From a virus: a DNA stretch of 45,174 nucleotides. The stretch is from the IMG/VR virus record IMGVR_UViG_3300021339_000002, positions 1 through 45,174 of that record; one strand, given 5' to 3'. Position numbers and translations under genes: made by a program. Every line of letters starts with the position of its first letter. Positions within the stretch are counted from its first letter, which is position 1. Below, piece by piece: positions 1 through 7,936 of this stretch. The notes below the pieces were generated by a model. The model ran no database searches, had not been told where the DNA came from, and saw only the letters and a list, made by a program, of their open reading frames with translations.

Positions 1-127
1 CGGATTCTGGGGATATTTTTAGCACTCTCGATAGCATCCGTGCTTTGGCCGAGCCGCCTAAAGGCCGACCGCCTGACGAGATCAATCCTCCCATTGCGCC
101 AACTACTCTAACGACGGAGCTAATCAA
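1..127. repeat. Terminal direct repeat, left copy (circular assembly overlap)
   Basis: Bases 1-127 are identical to bases 45048-45174, the end of the window. The ORF crossing the repeat stays in frame when the ends are joined, so the overlap marks a circular or circularly permuted molecule. A length of exactly 127 is typical of a k-mer overlap left by a short-read assembler rather than a biological terminal repeat. This last point is inference. Confidence 0.95.
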
Positions 128-3100
128 GAATACCCCGGGTGCCTTAGCGCAAGGCGCGGTTGATCTGGCCAAGAACGTTGCCAGCGCCGGCAAGACGGCG
201 ATCGGCGCAGCCCAAACCGCGGGCGGCGACATCATGGATGCGCTCGCTGAAATTCGCAAGCCTGGGACCATGAGCGCTGCCCTGGAGGCAATCCCTGAGA
301 CCGCCGCGCAGATTGCCAAGGATATTGGCGGGGTCGTCACAAAGGCTGGGGCGGGCTTCACAAAAGGCGTGACGCTGGGAGCCATCAATCCCGAACAAGG
401 GACAGTTGGCATCCCGTTTACCTCTAAAAAATGGGAAGTCGCCCCCAAGTTGGCTGACGCGCTAAAGACCATGGGCGTTTCAGAAGAGATTGCCGATAAC
501 GCTTACGTAGGGACCGGGCCTGAATTGGCGGGCGCTATTGCGCCCTGGAGCCGAATTTCAAAGGCTGTTGGACTTCTAGCCAAGAGCGCCAAGGCCGCGG
601 TCTCAACGGGGGAGATAACGACTCAGGCCGCCGCCAAAACCGACCAGTTTCTAAAGCTCGCCTTCGGCACACCTCTTAAACAAAAGGCGGCGGAGGCGGG
701 ACTAAGGGTCGCCCAGGAGGGCATTACTGGAGGAGTTGTCGGGGCTGCTCAAGTGCGCGACCCCGGCCAAAGCGCACTTGAGAATGCCAAGCATACGGCC
801 ATGTTCGGGGCCGGACTGGGGGCTGCTGCGGAGTCCGTCGGCTTGGGAGCAAGTTACCTTAAGGCCAAGGAAGTCAGGCGTTTTTACGAAAACCTCTCTC
901 AGATTTTTTACGAAACGAAGGTAAAGGACCCGGCCGCCGCTGAGCTGATGGCGCAAGAGGTCATTGAAAAGGTAATCCGAAAGGGCGGCATCGACAACAT
1001 TTCGCATGGCACGATAAAGGACAGCCGTCAAGCCCTCGACGACGTTCTGGAAAATCTCAAAAAAGAACCCAAGGCGGAAACGGCCAGACAGGCGCCTACC
1101 GAAACCACGGTCGACGCGCCGCCCCCCGTCCAGATCCAAGCGCCCCTGGAGCCCACAACGCCGGCGCCGGTCGCCGGCCCAGATGTGTATCCCGAGGTGA
1201 CTGGTCTCGAAGCTTCTACTACCCCTGGTATGACACCCGCTCCGGCCGCTCCGGCCACGCTCCCGAAAACGAACATTATTGATGCGCTCAATGAGGTGCG
1301 TGCGCCAGCGCCAATCCCTGTTACTGAGACCCCCCATACCCCTTCGGGGCCGCAAGCGCTAGAGCCACCACCGGAACAAAAGGGCTTATCTGTCGAAGAG
1401 GCCAAGGCCCAAGGCTACGTGCTTCCTGAGACCCCCGAGGCCATCCCACCAAAAGAAGGACCGGCCTACGCTCTTGAGAAGGGAATTCCTGATCCTATTT
1501 CCGGCAAGAAGATGTACGACATCTTTGGGAATAGCCCAGACCCAGCTCAAGTCCATAAAGGGACATTCTACGAAGGGGCGCCGCAGCTCAAAGGGTTGCC
1601 GGTCATCCAGGGAATCTATTCGCCGATGAGCACCAAGCCTCAAGGCGCGGCGTTTACTCAAGCCAAGGGGGCAGATGACATCGCCGCCGAGATGAGTCCG
1701 GTTGACCGCAAAGCGTTCAAAAAAGCCTACGAGGAGAATGACAAGCTGGCGCTCATGAAGGTCTCTATGGATGCCAAGCAGCAAGGGGAAATCTATACAG
1801 CGATCCGCAACGAGGCGTGGCCGGAAACAGAGGCAGAGCCTCCTTCCTCTGGCGGCGGAGGCTATGCTCTGGACCTAATGCCAAGGGCGGAGCCGCCAGT
1901 CCCAGAAGACAGGTCGGGCCAAGGCGAGCTTTTGCCTCCTACGCCCACAGCACCCGGCCCGCCAGAAGCCACGCACGAGGCCCCGATCTTTGAATTGCCC
2001 GAAATGGTGCAGCTTGCCAAAGAACTCATGGAGGGGAAGTTCCCGCAAGTCGTCAAGAGCATACGCACCGGCAGCGGTAACGCTCTGGGCGTCTTCTATC
2101 CTGGCAAGGGCATTATCAAGATCCGGGCCGATCAATTCCAGAACCCAGAGGAGGCCGCGCACACCCTTTCCCACGAGGTTGGACACCTGTCCGACTGGTT
2201 GCCGGAAAAGGACATTCAGCGCGGCAACGTTATTGGCCGCATCGCCTCTCTCCAAAAACATATGAAGAACGAATTCATTGGAGAAAGTTTTGAAAAACAC
2301 CTTTATAACAACAAGAAATTCCGCGATGAGCTTATCACGCTAACTCATAGGTGGCATCCGTTTGATGCTTCCAAGGCGGGCAAGGAGTACCTTTCCTATA
2401 GATACAGCGCCGTGGAACTTTATGCCGAGGCGTGGAGCGTACTGCTCAATAACCCAAAATTCCTCAAGGACACCGCGCCGGCGTTCTATAAGGCCCTCTT
2501 TGATTACCTTGATCGCAAGCCGGACGTCAAAGCGCTCTATGAGGATCTGGGTGAGGTGATCCGAGAGGGTCGAACAGCCGAGACCAGGCACCAGCGCGAG
2601 ACCGCCGCCTACGCTAAGGGTGATTTGGCGGCCAAACTCAAGAACGAAGCCAAGGGGCACCCACTACGCACGATTTGGGATGAGATGCGCGAGGCCCTGG
2701 TCGACGTGAACTCGAAGATGATTTCCTCCGTGGCCAAGGCGCGGAAGGCGGGCGAGGATATCCCAGCAGGGGAAAACCCGCTCCATGCCTTAGAGGAACT
2801 TCGCTATTCGAGCGCCGAGCTATCCGATTACGCCAAAGAGCAGGGGAATATCTATCACAAACTCAAGGATGCCGGGATCGAATGGAACGATTTGGGCGCC
2901 TACCTCAAAGCCGACCGCGTCATCAACGAGCGCTCGGAAATGGCTAACCCTGGCGGCCAGACGCCCAAGGCCGCGGGGGAAGAGATCGCGCATCTCGAAC
3001 AAAAGTACGGGAAAAAATTCGCTGATCTCAAAGCAGCAGCAGATGAAATGCGTGGTCCCCGGCGCGAATACCTCATCCAAGAACTTGAGAAATCAAAGAT

Positions 3101-5225
3101 GCTTTCGCCTCAACTCCTCGAAAAAATTAAGAAAAACAAAGCCTACTCACCCTTTGACATTCTTATAGATGAGGTCGACAAGAAACTAGGCGGCACAAGC
3201 TCGAATGTCGGCCCACAGATTTACTCGCAGATCGGGACGCTCCGCGACATCAAGAACCCTGCAACCGCTCTGGTCATGAAAGACCTGGCGCTGCTACGGG
3301 CAATTCGCGTTCAACAAGCCAAGCTCAAACAGGCTGAATGGATGCTCAAGCGCGAACCCACATGGATTACCGACGCCGAGACCAAGTGGAACGGAGTTGC
3401 CCACGTACCCGTCGAGCCCGCCGACAGGGAGAATACCGGGCTCCTGGCTTTCTATGAGAACGGCAAGATCAGGGCCTACTACGTCCCGCGCACCATCGCG
3501 GACAGCTTCCGCTACGACCCGCCAGAAGCCTCTTTGATGATGGATGCTTGGGACCGGATGAATAGCTTTTTTAAGCTGGTTTTCACCGCAGCCAACCCCG
3601 GCTTTCAGGTGATGAATGTGCCGCGAGACTTGAGTTCTCTGGTCATGCACATCCGTGGCATGAGCTATTCCAAAGCAATCCGTTATTACATCAAGGTCGC
3701 TGGAAGCGCCAAACGTTTTGCGACCGGCGAGCACGATCCCCTGATCCAAGAGATGCTCAGGCGCAAAATTCTTATTACGCCTCAGAACCGTTGGTCGTCG
3801 GTTGCCCACGATGTTGAAATGGAATCCATTATTAACCGATTCTCCGACAAGGAAAATGAATATGAGCGTTGGTATTCAAAGGCATTCGGCCCGCTCCTAG
3901 ACCGGATCAAGATGATCGGGCAGATGGGCGAATCCATCGCCAAAATCGGAGGGTTTCAGTACCTCAAGGACAACCAGGCTAGGTTCGGCCTCACCGATCA
4001 GGACATCAATCATCTGATCCGCTTTCAGGCCGGGAGCCCGCCGTTTCTCATAGGGGGAAAACAAACCCGCGTTATAAGCCGGGTGCTCTTGTTCTTTAAT
4101 CCGCACGTTCAAGGATACCGGCGCAGTTTTGAAGCGGCCCGGTTCAATCCCGGGGAATACACCGCCAAGCTCATGAAATACGTCTTTCTTCCGAAGCTCA
4201 TCCAGTATCTCTTCTGGGCCGGTGTTTTTGGCGAAAGCGCACGGCGACTCTCTCGGAAATTCAGCTCTTACAATCAGGCGAACTATCACGTTATCCCGTT
4301 AGGGGACGGACCCAACGGAAAAGGGATCGGCCTGAAAATTCCCATGGATGATACCGAGCGCTTTCTTGGCGGTCTGCTCTGGTATGCGCTCACCAGTCAA
4401 CCCGTCGCAAAGACCATGGCCATGCTGGGCTATAGCGTTCCCAAGGGCGACTTCGGTCAGGACTTCACGAAGCTCTTTGCCTACGCCGCGGGCCAAGCGC
4501 CGAACCTCACGCCAGGAATCGGAGCGCTCGTCGACCTCGTGCAATATGCCTCGGGGCATAACCCTTATGATTATTTCCGCGGCAAGCCGGGAATCCCTGA
4601 GAGAGTCTTTGAGGCGAAAGGAAAGCGTTCCCATGAAGCCATGCTCAAGTACGAACTCAACCAGCTCGGCGCAGGGTTAGTCTACCGCTTCCCAACGGGA
4701 GACCTCCAGAAGGTTAAAAGCGACCTCGAAAAGGTTCTGGGCGCCCCCGTCGTTGGCAATGTCCTAAGCCGGTTTTTGATGTCGACAAATTACGGGGAAA
4801 GCGAAATGATCTCAAACGCCGTTGCCATCGCCAAAGAGCGCGTCGCCAACCGGCGCCTCGATTACCGCGAGGCGGTCGTTCAAAACATCATGGCCCACGA
4901 CAAGCCCGCGGGCCTAGATGAAATCGCCAAACTCTATGGCGACATGATGAAAGACGGCCTCCTGGGCGATGCCCTGCACCTTAAGCGCTTCAGCGAGTTT
5001 AAGGGGTTTTACCAGCGCTTACAGAGCCAACGCCTAGACGACCCGTATGCCACTGGCCTGATGTTTGCCGCCGATGACGATGAAAAAGCCGCCGTCTTGG
5101 ACGTCGCCAAGGAAAATCTCAGTGAGGAGGATTACAACAAACTCGTCGGCTATTCCTTGACCCAAAAGTTTATTCACGCAAAAACGCTAGTCTCAGACGA
5201 GTTTCGCAAAGCCAAAAAGAAGTGA
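1..5225 (+). CDS. Large polyvalent ejection protein, 3' part (starts at 44948 across the circular join)
   Basis: With its start at ATG 44948 and the ends joined, the gene encodes about 1774 aa; this is the larger, 3' part. The N-terminal third is Pro/Ala-rich and low complexity. It carries four copies of a short motif: DIFEALSQIR (residues 3-12), DIFSTLDSIR (38-47), DIMDALAEIR (110-119) and NIIDALNEVR (458-467). A zincin-type metallopeptidase signature, HEVGH, lies at about residues 758-762, with downstream acidic residues (SAVELYAEAW) that could supply the third ligand. The region around residues 1200-1420 resembles the large-polyvalent-protein domain LPD38. Proteins of this kind sit at the end of podovirus structural operons and are thought to be packaged in the virion and ejected with the DNA. 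It follows two other ejection-type genes (41956, 43826) and overlaps the next gene by 4 bases. Role in ejection and protease activity are inferred. Confidence 0.8.
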   Translation, partial: DSGDIFSTLDSIRALAEPPKGRPPDEINPPIAPTTLTTELIKNTPGALAQGAVDLAKNVASAGKTAIGAAQTAGGDIMDALAEIRKPGTMSAALEAIPETAAQIAKDIGGVVTKAGAGFTKGVTLGAINPEQGTVGIPFTSKKWEVAPKLADALKTMGVSEEIADNAYVGTGPELAGAIAPWSRISKAVGLLAKSAKAAVSTGEITTQAAAKTDQFLKLAFGTPLKQKAAEAGLRVAQEGITGGVVGAAQVRDPGQSALENAKHTAMFGAGLGAAAESVGLGASYLKAKEVRRFYENLSQIFYETKVKDPAAAELMAQEVIEKVIRKGGIDNISHGTIKDSRQALDDVLENLKKEPKAETARQAPTETTVDAPPPVQIQAPLEPTTPAPVAGPDVYPEVTGLEASTTPGMTPAPAAPATLPKTNIIDALNEVRAPAPIPVTETPHTPSGPQALEPPPEQKGLSVEEAKAQGYVLPETPEAIPPKEGPAYALEKGIPDPISGKKMYDIFGNSPDPAQVHKGTFYEGAPQLKGLPVIQGIYSPMSTKPQGAAFTQAKGADDIAAEMSPVDRKAFKKAYEENDKLALMKVSMDAKQQGEIYTAIRNEAWPETEAEPPSSGGGGYALDLMPRAEPPVPEDRSGQGELLPPTPTAPGPPEATHEAPIFELPEMVQLAKELMEGKFPQVVKSIRTGSGNALGVFYPGKGIIKIRADQFQNPEEAAHTLSHEVGHLSDWLPEKDIQRGNVIGRIASLQKHMKNEFIGESFEKHLYNNKKFRDELITLTHRWHPFDASKAGKEYLSYRYSAVELYAEAWSVLLNNPKFLKDTAPAFYKALFDYLDRKPDVKALYEDLGEVIREGRTAETRHQRETAAYAKGDLAAKLKNEAKGHPLRTIWDEMREALVDVNSKMISSVAKARKAGEDIPAGENPLHALEELRYSSAELSDYAKEQGNIYHKLKDAGIEWNDLGAYLKADRVINERSEMANPGGQTPKAAGEEIAHLEQKYGKKFADLKAAADEMRGPRREYLIQELEKSKMLSPQLLEKIKKNKAYSPFDILIDEVDKKLGGTSSNVGPQIYSQIGTLRDIKNPATALVMKDLALLRAIRVQQAKLKQAEWMLKREPTWITDAETKWNGVAHVPVEPADRENTGLLAFYENGKIRAYYVPRTIADSFRYDPPEASLMMDAWDRMNSFFKLVFTAANPGFQVMNVPRDLSSLVMHIRGMSYSKAIRYYIKVAGSAKRFATGEHDPLIQEMLRRKILITPQNRWSSVAHDVEMESIINRFSDKENEYERWYSKAFGPLLDRIKMIGQMGESIAKIGGFQYLKDNQARFGLTDQDINHLIRFQAGSPPFLIGGKQTRVISRVLLFFNPHVQGYRRSFEAARFNPGEYTAKLMKYVFLPKLIQYLFWAGVFGESARRLSRKFSSYNQANYHVIPLGDGPNGKGIGLKIPMDDTERFLGGLLWYALTSQPVAKTMAMLGYSVPKGDFGQDFTKLFAYAAGQAPNLTPGIGALVDLVQYASGHNPYDYFRGKPGIPERVFEAKGKRSHEAMLKYELNQLGAGLVYRFPTGDLQKVKSDLEKVLGAPVVGNVLSRFLMSTNYGESEMISNAVAIAKERVANRRLDYREAVVQNIMAHDKPAGLDEIAKLYGDMMKDGLLGDALHLKRFSEFKGFYQRLQSQRLDDPYATGLMFAADDDEKAAVLDVAKENLSEEDYNKLVGYSLTQKFIHAKTLVSDEFRKAKKK

Positions 5226-5773
5226 GAAGGTGGTTGCGTGAGGTCCTGGACGGCCGGACATTCTCCTACACCAAGTTCTTTAGTTGGACAGGATACAACA
5301 AAGACGCTATGCCAACGAAAACAGCACTCTGGCTTCCAGAGTCAAACGGGACTTATGAAATGCACTTAAAGCGTGTGCAGTTCACGCCGCTATCTGTCAT
5401 AGGCGAACTGTGGTTGAACGATTGGATGGAGTGCTACACGCTTGAGGATTGCGTTCGCAAAGTCAAGATCGACCACGTTACGGCAATCCCTGCCGGACGC
5501 TATCCGGTGATCATCAACTACTCGGCGCGATTTAAGCGACTCTTGCCTATTCTATTGAACGTCCCGAATTTTGAGGGCGTGCGGATCCATCCCGGCAACG
5601 GAGCCAAAGACACTGACGGATGTATCCTTGTCGGCCGCACGAGGGGCACTGATTTTGTGGGAGAAAGTCGGTTGGCATTCAACCAATTCATGCCGGAGCT
5701 TCAAAAGGCCATAGCCCGAGGAAAAGTATGGGTCAAAATTACAGATGAGTACCCAGTACCAGTAGCCGCATGA
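5222..5773 (+). CDS. DUF5675 family protein, probable lysis/cell-wall function
   Basis: The core from about residue 47 matches the DUF5675 pattern: an LKRV strand, a GELW turn, CYTLEDCVR, AIPAGRYPV, FKRLLPILLNVP, GVRIHPGN and DTDGCILVG. The RIHPGN...GCILVG segment recalls L,D-transpeptidase-like HxxG...GC active sites, so His and Cys are candidate catalytic residues. Members lie in lysis cassettes of many phages, and here a holin-like gene follows directly. No other endolysin was recognised in the genome, which makes this the best candidate. The start is uncertain: GTG 5222 overlaps the upstream stop, but ATG 5309 would remove 29 poorly conserved residues. Activity is inferred. Confidence 0.7.
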   Translation: MRRWLREVLDGRTFSYTKFFSWTGYNKDAMPTKTALWLPESNGTYEMHLKRVQFTPLSVIGELWLNDWMECYTLEDCVRKVKIDHVTAIPAGRYPVIINYSARFKRLLPILLNVPNFEGVRIHPGNGAKDTDGCILVGRTRGTDFVGESRLAFNQFMPELQKAIARGKVWVKITDEYPVPVAA

Positions 5774-5798
5774 CGGGAATTTAAATTAAGGAGGCACC

Positions 5799-6155
5799 AT
5801 GCTAGAAGTCATTGCTTCAACCGGAACTATCGTAAATCCACAGATAACAACCGCTGTTAACAATATGTTCGCCCTGGCGTTCCAGACCGGGCTGCTTGCC
5901 CTTGTAGGCGGGCTCACATGGGCCGTCACGCTGGGCCTATCGTCCATCAAAAACAGCATCGTCAGGGCCTTTGCCCAGCGAGCCGTGGCCTACGCCGCGC
6001 AGCGCCTAAGCTCGGTTTCTGATGAGGAAAAACGCAAGGTCGTAGCCGAAAAGATCCACAAGAAGTTTCCGCGTCTGCCCTCGGAGGAGGTGGAGCACTT
6101 TCTGGAGGAGGCCTACACGAACCTACAGGCGGGCTTAAAGTCAGCGAGTACTTAA
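5799..6155 (+). CDS. Holin-like small membrane protein (LL-H-type)
   Basis: A 118-aa protein with one clear hydrophobic segment (about residues 22-45, FALAFQTGLLALVGGLTWAV), then a basic amphipathic region and a charged C-terminal tail. Size and layout fit phage holins of the LL-H superfamily, where an N-terminal membrane span is followed by a long cytoplasmic helix. A strong ribosome site (AAGGAGG) lies just before ATG 5799. The position after the DUF5675 gene and at the end of the late block supports a lysis role. A dedicated spanin gene was not seen. Confidence 0.6.
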   Translation: MLEVIASTGTIVNPQITTAVNNMFALAFQTGLLALVGGLTWAVTLGLSSIKNSIVRAFAQRAVAYAAQRLSSVSDEEKRKVVAEKIHKKFPRLPSEEVEHFLEEAYTNLQAGLKSAST

Positions 6156-6191
6156 ACTGGGAAGATCGCGGGGATGATTTGCTCTCGTTTA

Positions 6192-6200
6192 TATAATATG
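6192..6200 (+). promoter_or_regulatory. CATAWTATG-type box (TATAATATG)
   Basis: TATAATATG followed by TTAAC, in the 126-base gap between the holin gene and the first RHH-like gene. It contains a perfect -10 hexamer and differs by one base from the 9-base palindrome CATAWTATG found at 16941 and 23369. No convincing -35 is seen at normal spacing. Confidence 0.35.
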
Positions 6201-6281
6201 TTAACTTGTCTGACGGCACCAGAAATAATGAATAAATTTCGTCTTTTTCACTCTAATTAGTGAGGGGGAAAAGGAGATACC

Positions 6282-6479
6282 ATGGAACAAGTCAATACCA
6301 GTATTTGTTGTGGCATGGGGTCAACCGGGAAAAAAAGACGAAAGCTTTACATGGAGGGTTCAAAGGCCCGCGGGTATAAGAGCTTTTCGGCTTACCTGAG
6401 AGATATCATGGACAGAGAACTTAACGTCGATTTGCCAACGACGGACCGCGGACGTCCAGCTATGGCATCCAACCCTTAA
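6282..6479 (+). CDS. Small ribbon-helix-helix-like protein (paralogue of the gene at 6562)
   Basis: A 65-aa basic protein with a good ribosome site (AAAAGGAG) before ATG 6282. The segment KARGYKSFSAYLRDIMDREL has the shape of the second half of an Arc/MetJ-type ribbon-helix-helix domain: a turn with Gly-Tyr, a Ser cap, then a helix with regularly spaced hydrophobics. It aligns with RGYNSLSAFVVDLVDRDL in the next gene, including the trailing VxLP, so the two are paralogues. A transcription-regulator role in the lysis-lysogeny region is inferred. The N-terminal strand is atypical and contains a Cys-Cys pair. Confidence 0.55.
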   Translation: MEQVNTSICCGMGSTGKKRRKLYMEGSKARGYKSFSAYLRDIMDRELNVDLPTTDRGRPAMASNP

Positions 6480-6492
6480 CCAAATCCCATTG

Positions 6493-6520
6493 CTTGATGA
6501 TGATGATGATCATCATCAAG
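6493..6520. repeat. GAT-triplet inverted repeat between the two RHH-like genes
   Basis: Perfect 12-base inverted repeat: CTTGATGATGAT, 4-base spacer GATG, ATCATCATCAAG. It is built from tandem GAT triplets, and more GAT/ATC units follow (GATGATTATCATTATC to about 6536). There is no T-run, so a terminator is unlikely. RHH repressors bind short tandem or inverted boxes, so an operator for the flanking RHH-like proteins is the favoured reading. Confidence 0.5.
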
Positions 6521-6561
6521 GATGATTATCATTATCTATATATGTTATGTTGTGAGATATT

Positions 6562-6765
6562 ATGGGCTCACAAACCGTCACGAGTATTTCGCTTGGAAAG
6601 AAAGAGATTGGAGAAGAACGTCTCAAGTTGTGGCAAGAACGCATAGCACAACGTGGGTATAACAGTCTGTCAGCGTTCGTTGTGGATTTAGTTGATCGTG
6701 ATCTTGGAGTTAAACTTCCCAAGCCAAAGTCTCGCCAAGGCCCCAAACCTCGATTGAAAAAATAG
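6562..6765 (+). CDS. Small ribbon-helix-helix-like protein
   Basis: A 67-aa basic protein. A short N-terminal strand (TVTSISLGKKE) is followed by a helix (ERLKLWQERIAQRG), a turn and a second helix (SLSAFVVDLVDRDL), which is the order expected of a ribbon-helix-helix dimer subunit. The C-terminal tail is Lys/Arg/Pro-rich. It is a paralogue of the protein at 6282. The start ATG 6562 is embedded in GATATTATGG and has no clear ribosome site, which may mean a very short leader. A DNA-binding regulator role is inferred. Confidence 0.6.
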   Translation: MGSQTVTSISLGKKEIGEERLKLWQERIAQRGYNSLSAFVVDLVDRDLGVKLPKPKSRQGPKPRLKK

Positions 6766-6807
6766 CAGCTCCCACGTGATCATCATTTTTAAGTTGATTC
6801 ATGTTAT

Positions 6808-6839
6808 TATAATATGCTAAATAAATACGTTCGAAACGT
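6808..6839 (+). promoter_or_regulatory. Promoter -10 with adjacent dyad operator
   Basis: TATAATATG (6808-6816) contains a perfect -10 hexamer. Immediately downstream lies a dyad ACGTT-CGA-AACGT (6827-6839) that would overlap the transcription start. TTGATT at 6794 is too close to serve as a standard -35, so the promoter may need an activator. The next gene starts at 6845. Confidence 0.45.
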
Positions 6840-6844
6840 TGTTC

Positions 6845-7174
6845 ATGGAAGGTATTGTCTTGGAAGAATTTTTCGACGCTCGCTTTTTCGAAGGCCACAA
6901 GCGGTTCCTCTACAAACTCAGCCATCGTCAGGCTGCGACCCTCTTCAACACAATCGAAAGTTCTATAAGCGCTGGGCTGGCCAAGGAAGGAATGGATTTT
7001 ACCTTTCGGGAAACAGACCGATTCAATCACGAGATCATTCAGAAACATTGCCTTAACAACGCCGAAACCCTTATTCTGTTTGGGCAGTTGGGGGACTACT
7101 TACGGAGACGCTGTCTGGATAGTGGACTTCCGGTTGTCTTGCATGAGGCTGAGTACACATCGAAAAGTGCGTAA
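6845..7174 (+). CDS. Unknown protein in the control region
   Basis: About 109 aa from ATG 6845 (or 111 aa from TTG 6839), not recognised. It is soluble, with mixed charge and aromatic-rich N-terminal helices (EEFFDARFFEGHKRFLYKL). It lies just behind a TATAAT box and dyad. Its last 104 bases overlap the end of the leftward gene at 7071 in convergent orientation, so the two transcripts would be antisense at their 3' ends. The opposite-strand ORF over the same stretch looks like a shadow, because it lacks a good start and overlaps the RHH gene. A phage control function is possible from position only. Confidence 0.45.
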   Translation: MEGIVLEEFFDARFFEGHKRFLYKLSHRQAATLFNTIESSISAGLAKEGMDFTFRETDRFNHEIIQKHCLNNAETLILFGQLGDYLRRRCLDSGLPVVLHEAEYTSKSA

Positions 7175-7352
7175 ATCCGTGCGCGTCGCAATACTTCATC
7201 AATCCTAAGCCGTACACCTCGATAAGCCAGCGTGCTTGAGCCACTGGATCGCGTTTATCCTTTCGGGCGCCAAACATCAATAAATCATATTCCTCGCGCG
7301 TCAGTTTCAAAACGACCCGAATCCCGTCAGATGAATCTTGCGGTGGGGTCAC
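7071..7352 (-). CDS. Small RHH-like protein, third gene of the leftward trio
   Basis: A 93-aa protein starting at GTG 7352, overlapping the upstream stop by 3 bases. The N-terminal part has a strand (IRVVLKLTREEYDLL) followed by two short helices (AQARWLIEVYGLGL), compatible with a divergent ribbon-helix-helix fold. Its tail shares EVHYPxSV with the preceding protein, which suggests duplication within the operon. The 3' end overlaps the convergent gene at 6845. A regulatory role is inferred from fold shape and position. Confidence 0.5.
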   Translation of the reverse strand: MTPPQDSSDGIRVVLKLTREEYDLLMFGARKDKRDPVAQARWLIEVYGLGLMKYCDAHGFTHFSMCTQPHARQPEVHYPDSVSVSSPPTAQTE

Positions 7353-7606
7353 GCGACCTCAGTGTTTTTGCGCGGCCTCGTGCGACGCTCGTTGTTATGA
7401 GGTTTGGCTTCCACGCTGGCGGGGTAATGAACTTCTGTCCCGTAGTAGCGATCCTCCAAAATAATACGAAACAAGTCGGATGGCCCCCGGCGCAACTTGC
7501 CGCACTCATCCAAAAACATTTTATTTAACTCGGGATAGAGCTTGGCGTGATGCTTTCCAGCCAGCTGGTCTTTCGTGAATTCCCGTCGTAAATTTCCGTT
7601 ATTCAT
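7349..7606 (-). CDS. Small RHH-like protein, second gene of the leftward trio
   Basis: An 85-aa protein. The start chosen is ATG 7606, which overlaps the stop of the upstream gene (ATGAATAA) and indicates translational coupling. A longer reading to 7684 is a shadow of the first gene. The core FLDECGKLRRGPSDLFRIIL, ending EDRY, aligns with FLEECKHRRWEPPVLLQFIL, ending EERY, in the upstream protein. Both fit the two helices of an RHH domain. The C-terminus is very basic (RRTRPRKN). The function, probably DNA binding, is inferred. Confidence 0.55.
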   Translation of the reverse strand: MNNGNLRREFTKDQLAGKHHAKLYPELNKMFLDECGKLRRGPSDLFRIILEDRYYGTEVHYPASVEAKPHNNERRTRPRKNTEVA

Positions 7607-7769
7607 TGCGCTCTCCATAGCGTTCTTCCAAAATAAATTGTAGTAAAACGGGCGGCTCCCACCGTCGATGCTTGCACTCTTCAAGGAACGCCGCCAGTGT
7701 TTGTTCTGGAACCGTTGCTTGATGCCTGAATCTCACCTCTTTCGTCGAGCTTTTATTTTCATTTGACAT
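7599..7769 (-). CDS. 56-aa RHH-like protein, first gene of the leftward trio
   Basis: Short gene starting at ATG 7769 behind AGGGGGTAGG. The sequence has a strand (EVRFRHQATVP), helix (EQTLAAFLEECKHRRW) and helix (PPVLLQFILEERYG), a complete minimal ribbon-helix-helix layout. It is the nearest gene to the 21-base dyad at 7805-7825 and is therefore the leading candidate for an autoregulated repressor. It is paralogous to the next gene in the operon. It is too small for standard length cut-offs but is supported by the overlap with the downstream start. Confidence 0.6.
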   Translation of the reverse strand: MSNENKSSTKEVRFRHQATVPEQTLAAFLEECKHRRWEPPVLLQFILEERYGERNE

Positions 7770-7804
7770 CCTACCCCCTAATTGTTAAAACTCAACAAAT
7801 TCCC

Positions 7805-7825
7805 TAAGACAATTTGATTGTCTTA
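7805..7825. promoter_or_regulatory. Perfect 21-base operator dyad with overlapping leftward promoter candidate
   Basis: Perfect inverted repeat TAAGACAAT-TTG-ATTGTCTTA. Read leftward, TTGTCT in the dyad and TTTAAC 17 bases further form a weak -35/-10 pair in front of the gene at 7769. The dyad lies between the leftward RHH trio and the rightward early operon, which is where a switch operator is expected. Confidence 0.6.
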
Positions 7826-7918
7826 TAAAGACGCCGTAGAAAACGCCACCAGAAATGCCGTTGCTGATGCTGTTGCCATGGAGACATTATACAGATTCGT
7901 GCCATCCAATGCCACTAA

Positions 7919-7936
7919 ATGTCACGGGATGTCACG
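7919..7936 (+). promoter_or_regulatory. Tandem operator candidate (ATGTCACG twice, 10-base period)
   Basis: ATGTCACG at 7919-7926 and again at 7929-7936. A period of one helical turn is the classic arrangement for cooperative RHH dimers. TATATAAA follows at 7940, and the early operon begins at 8047. The rest of 7770-7954 holds only a weak dyad (TTGTT...AACAA, 7783-7799) and no convincing gene. Confidence 0.4.

Noticed and set aside
1-127. True biological direct terminal repeats (T7-like)
   Set aside because: A length of 127 matches a common assembler k-mer, and the phage has integrase and an attP, so circularity is more likely; only read-end data could settle it.
6710-7048. 112-aa leftward ORF in the control region
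   Set aside because: Overlaps the rightward RHH gene and the 6845 gene, no ribosome site; probably a shadow of 6845-7174.
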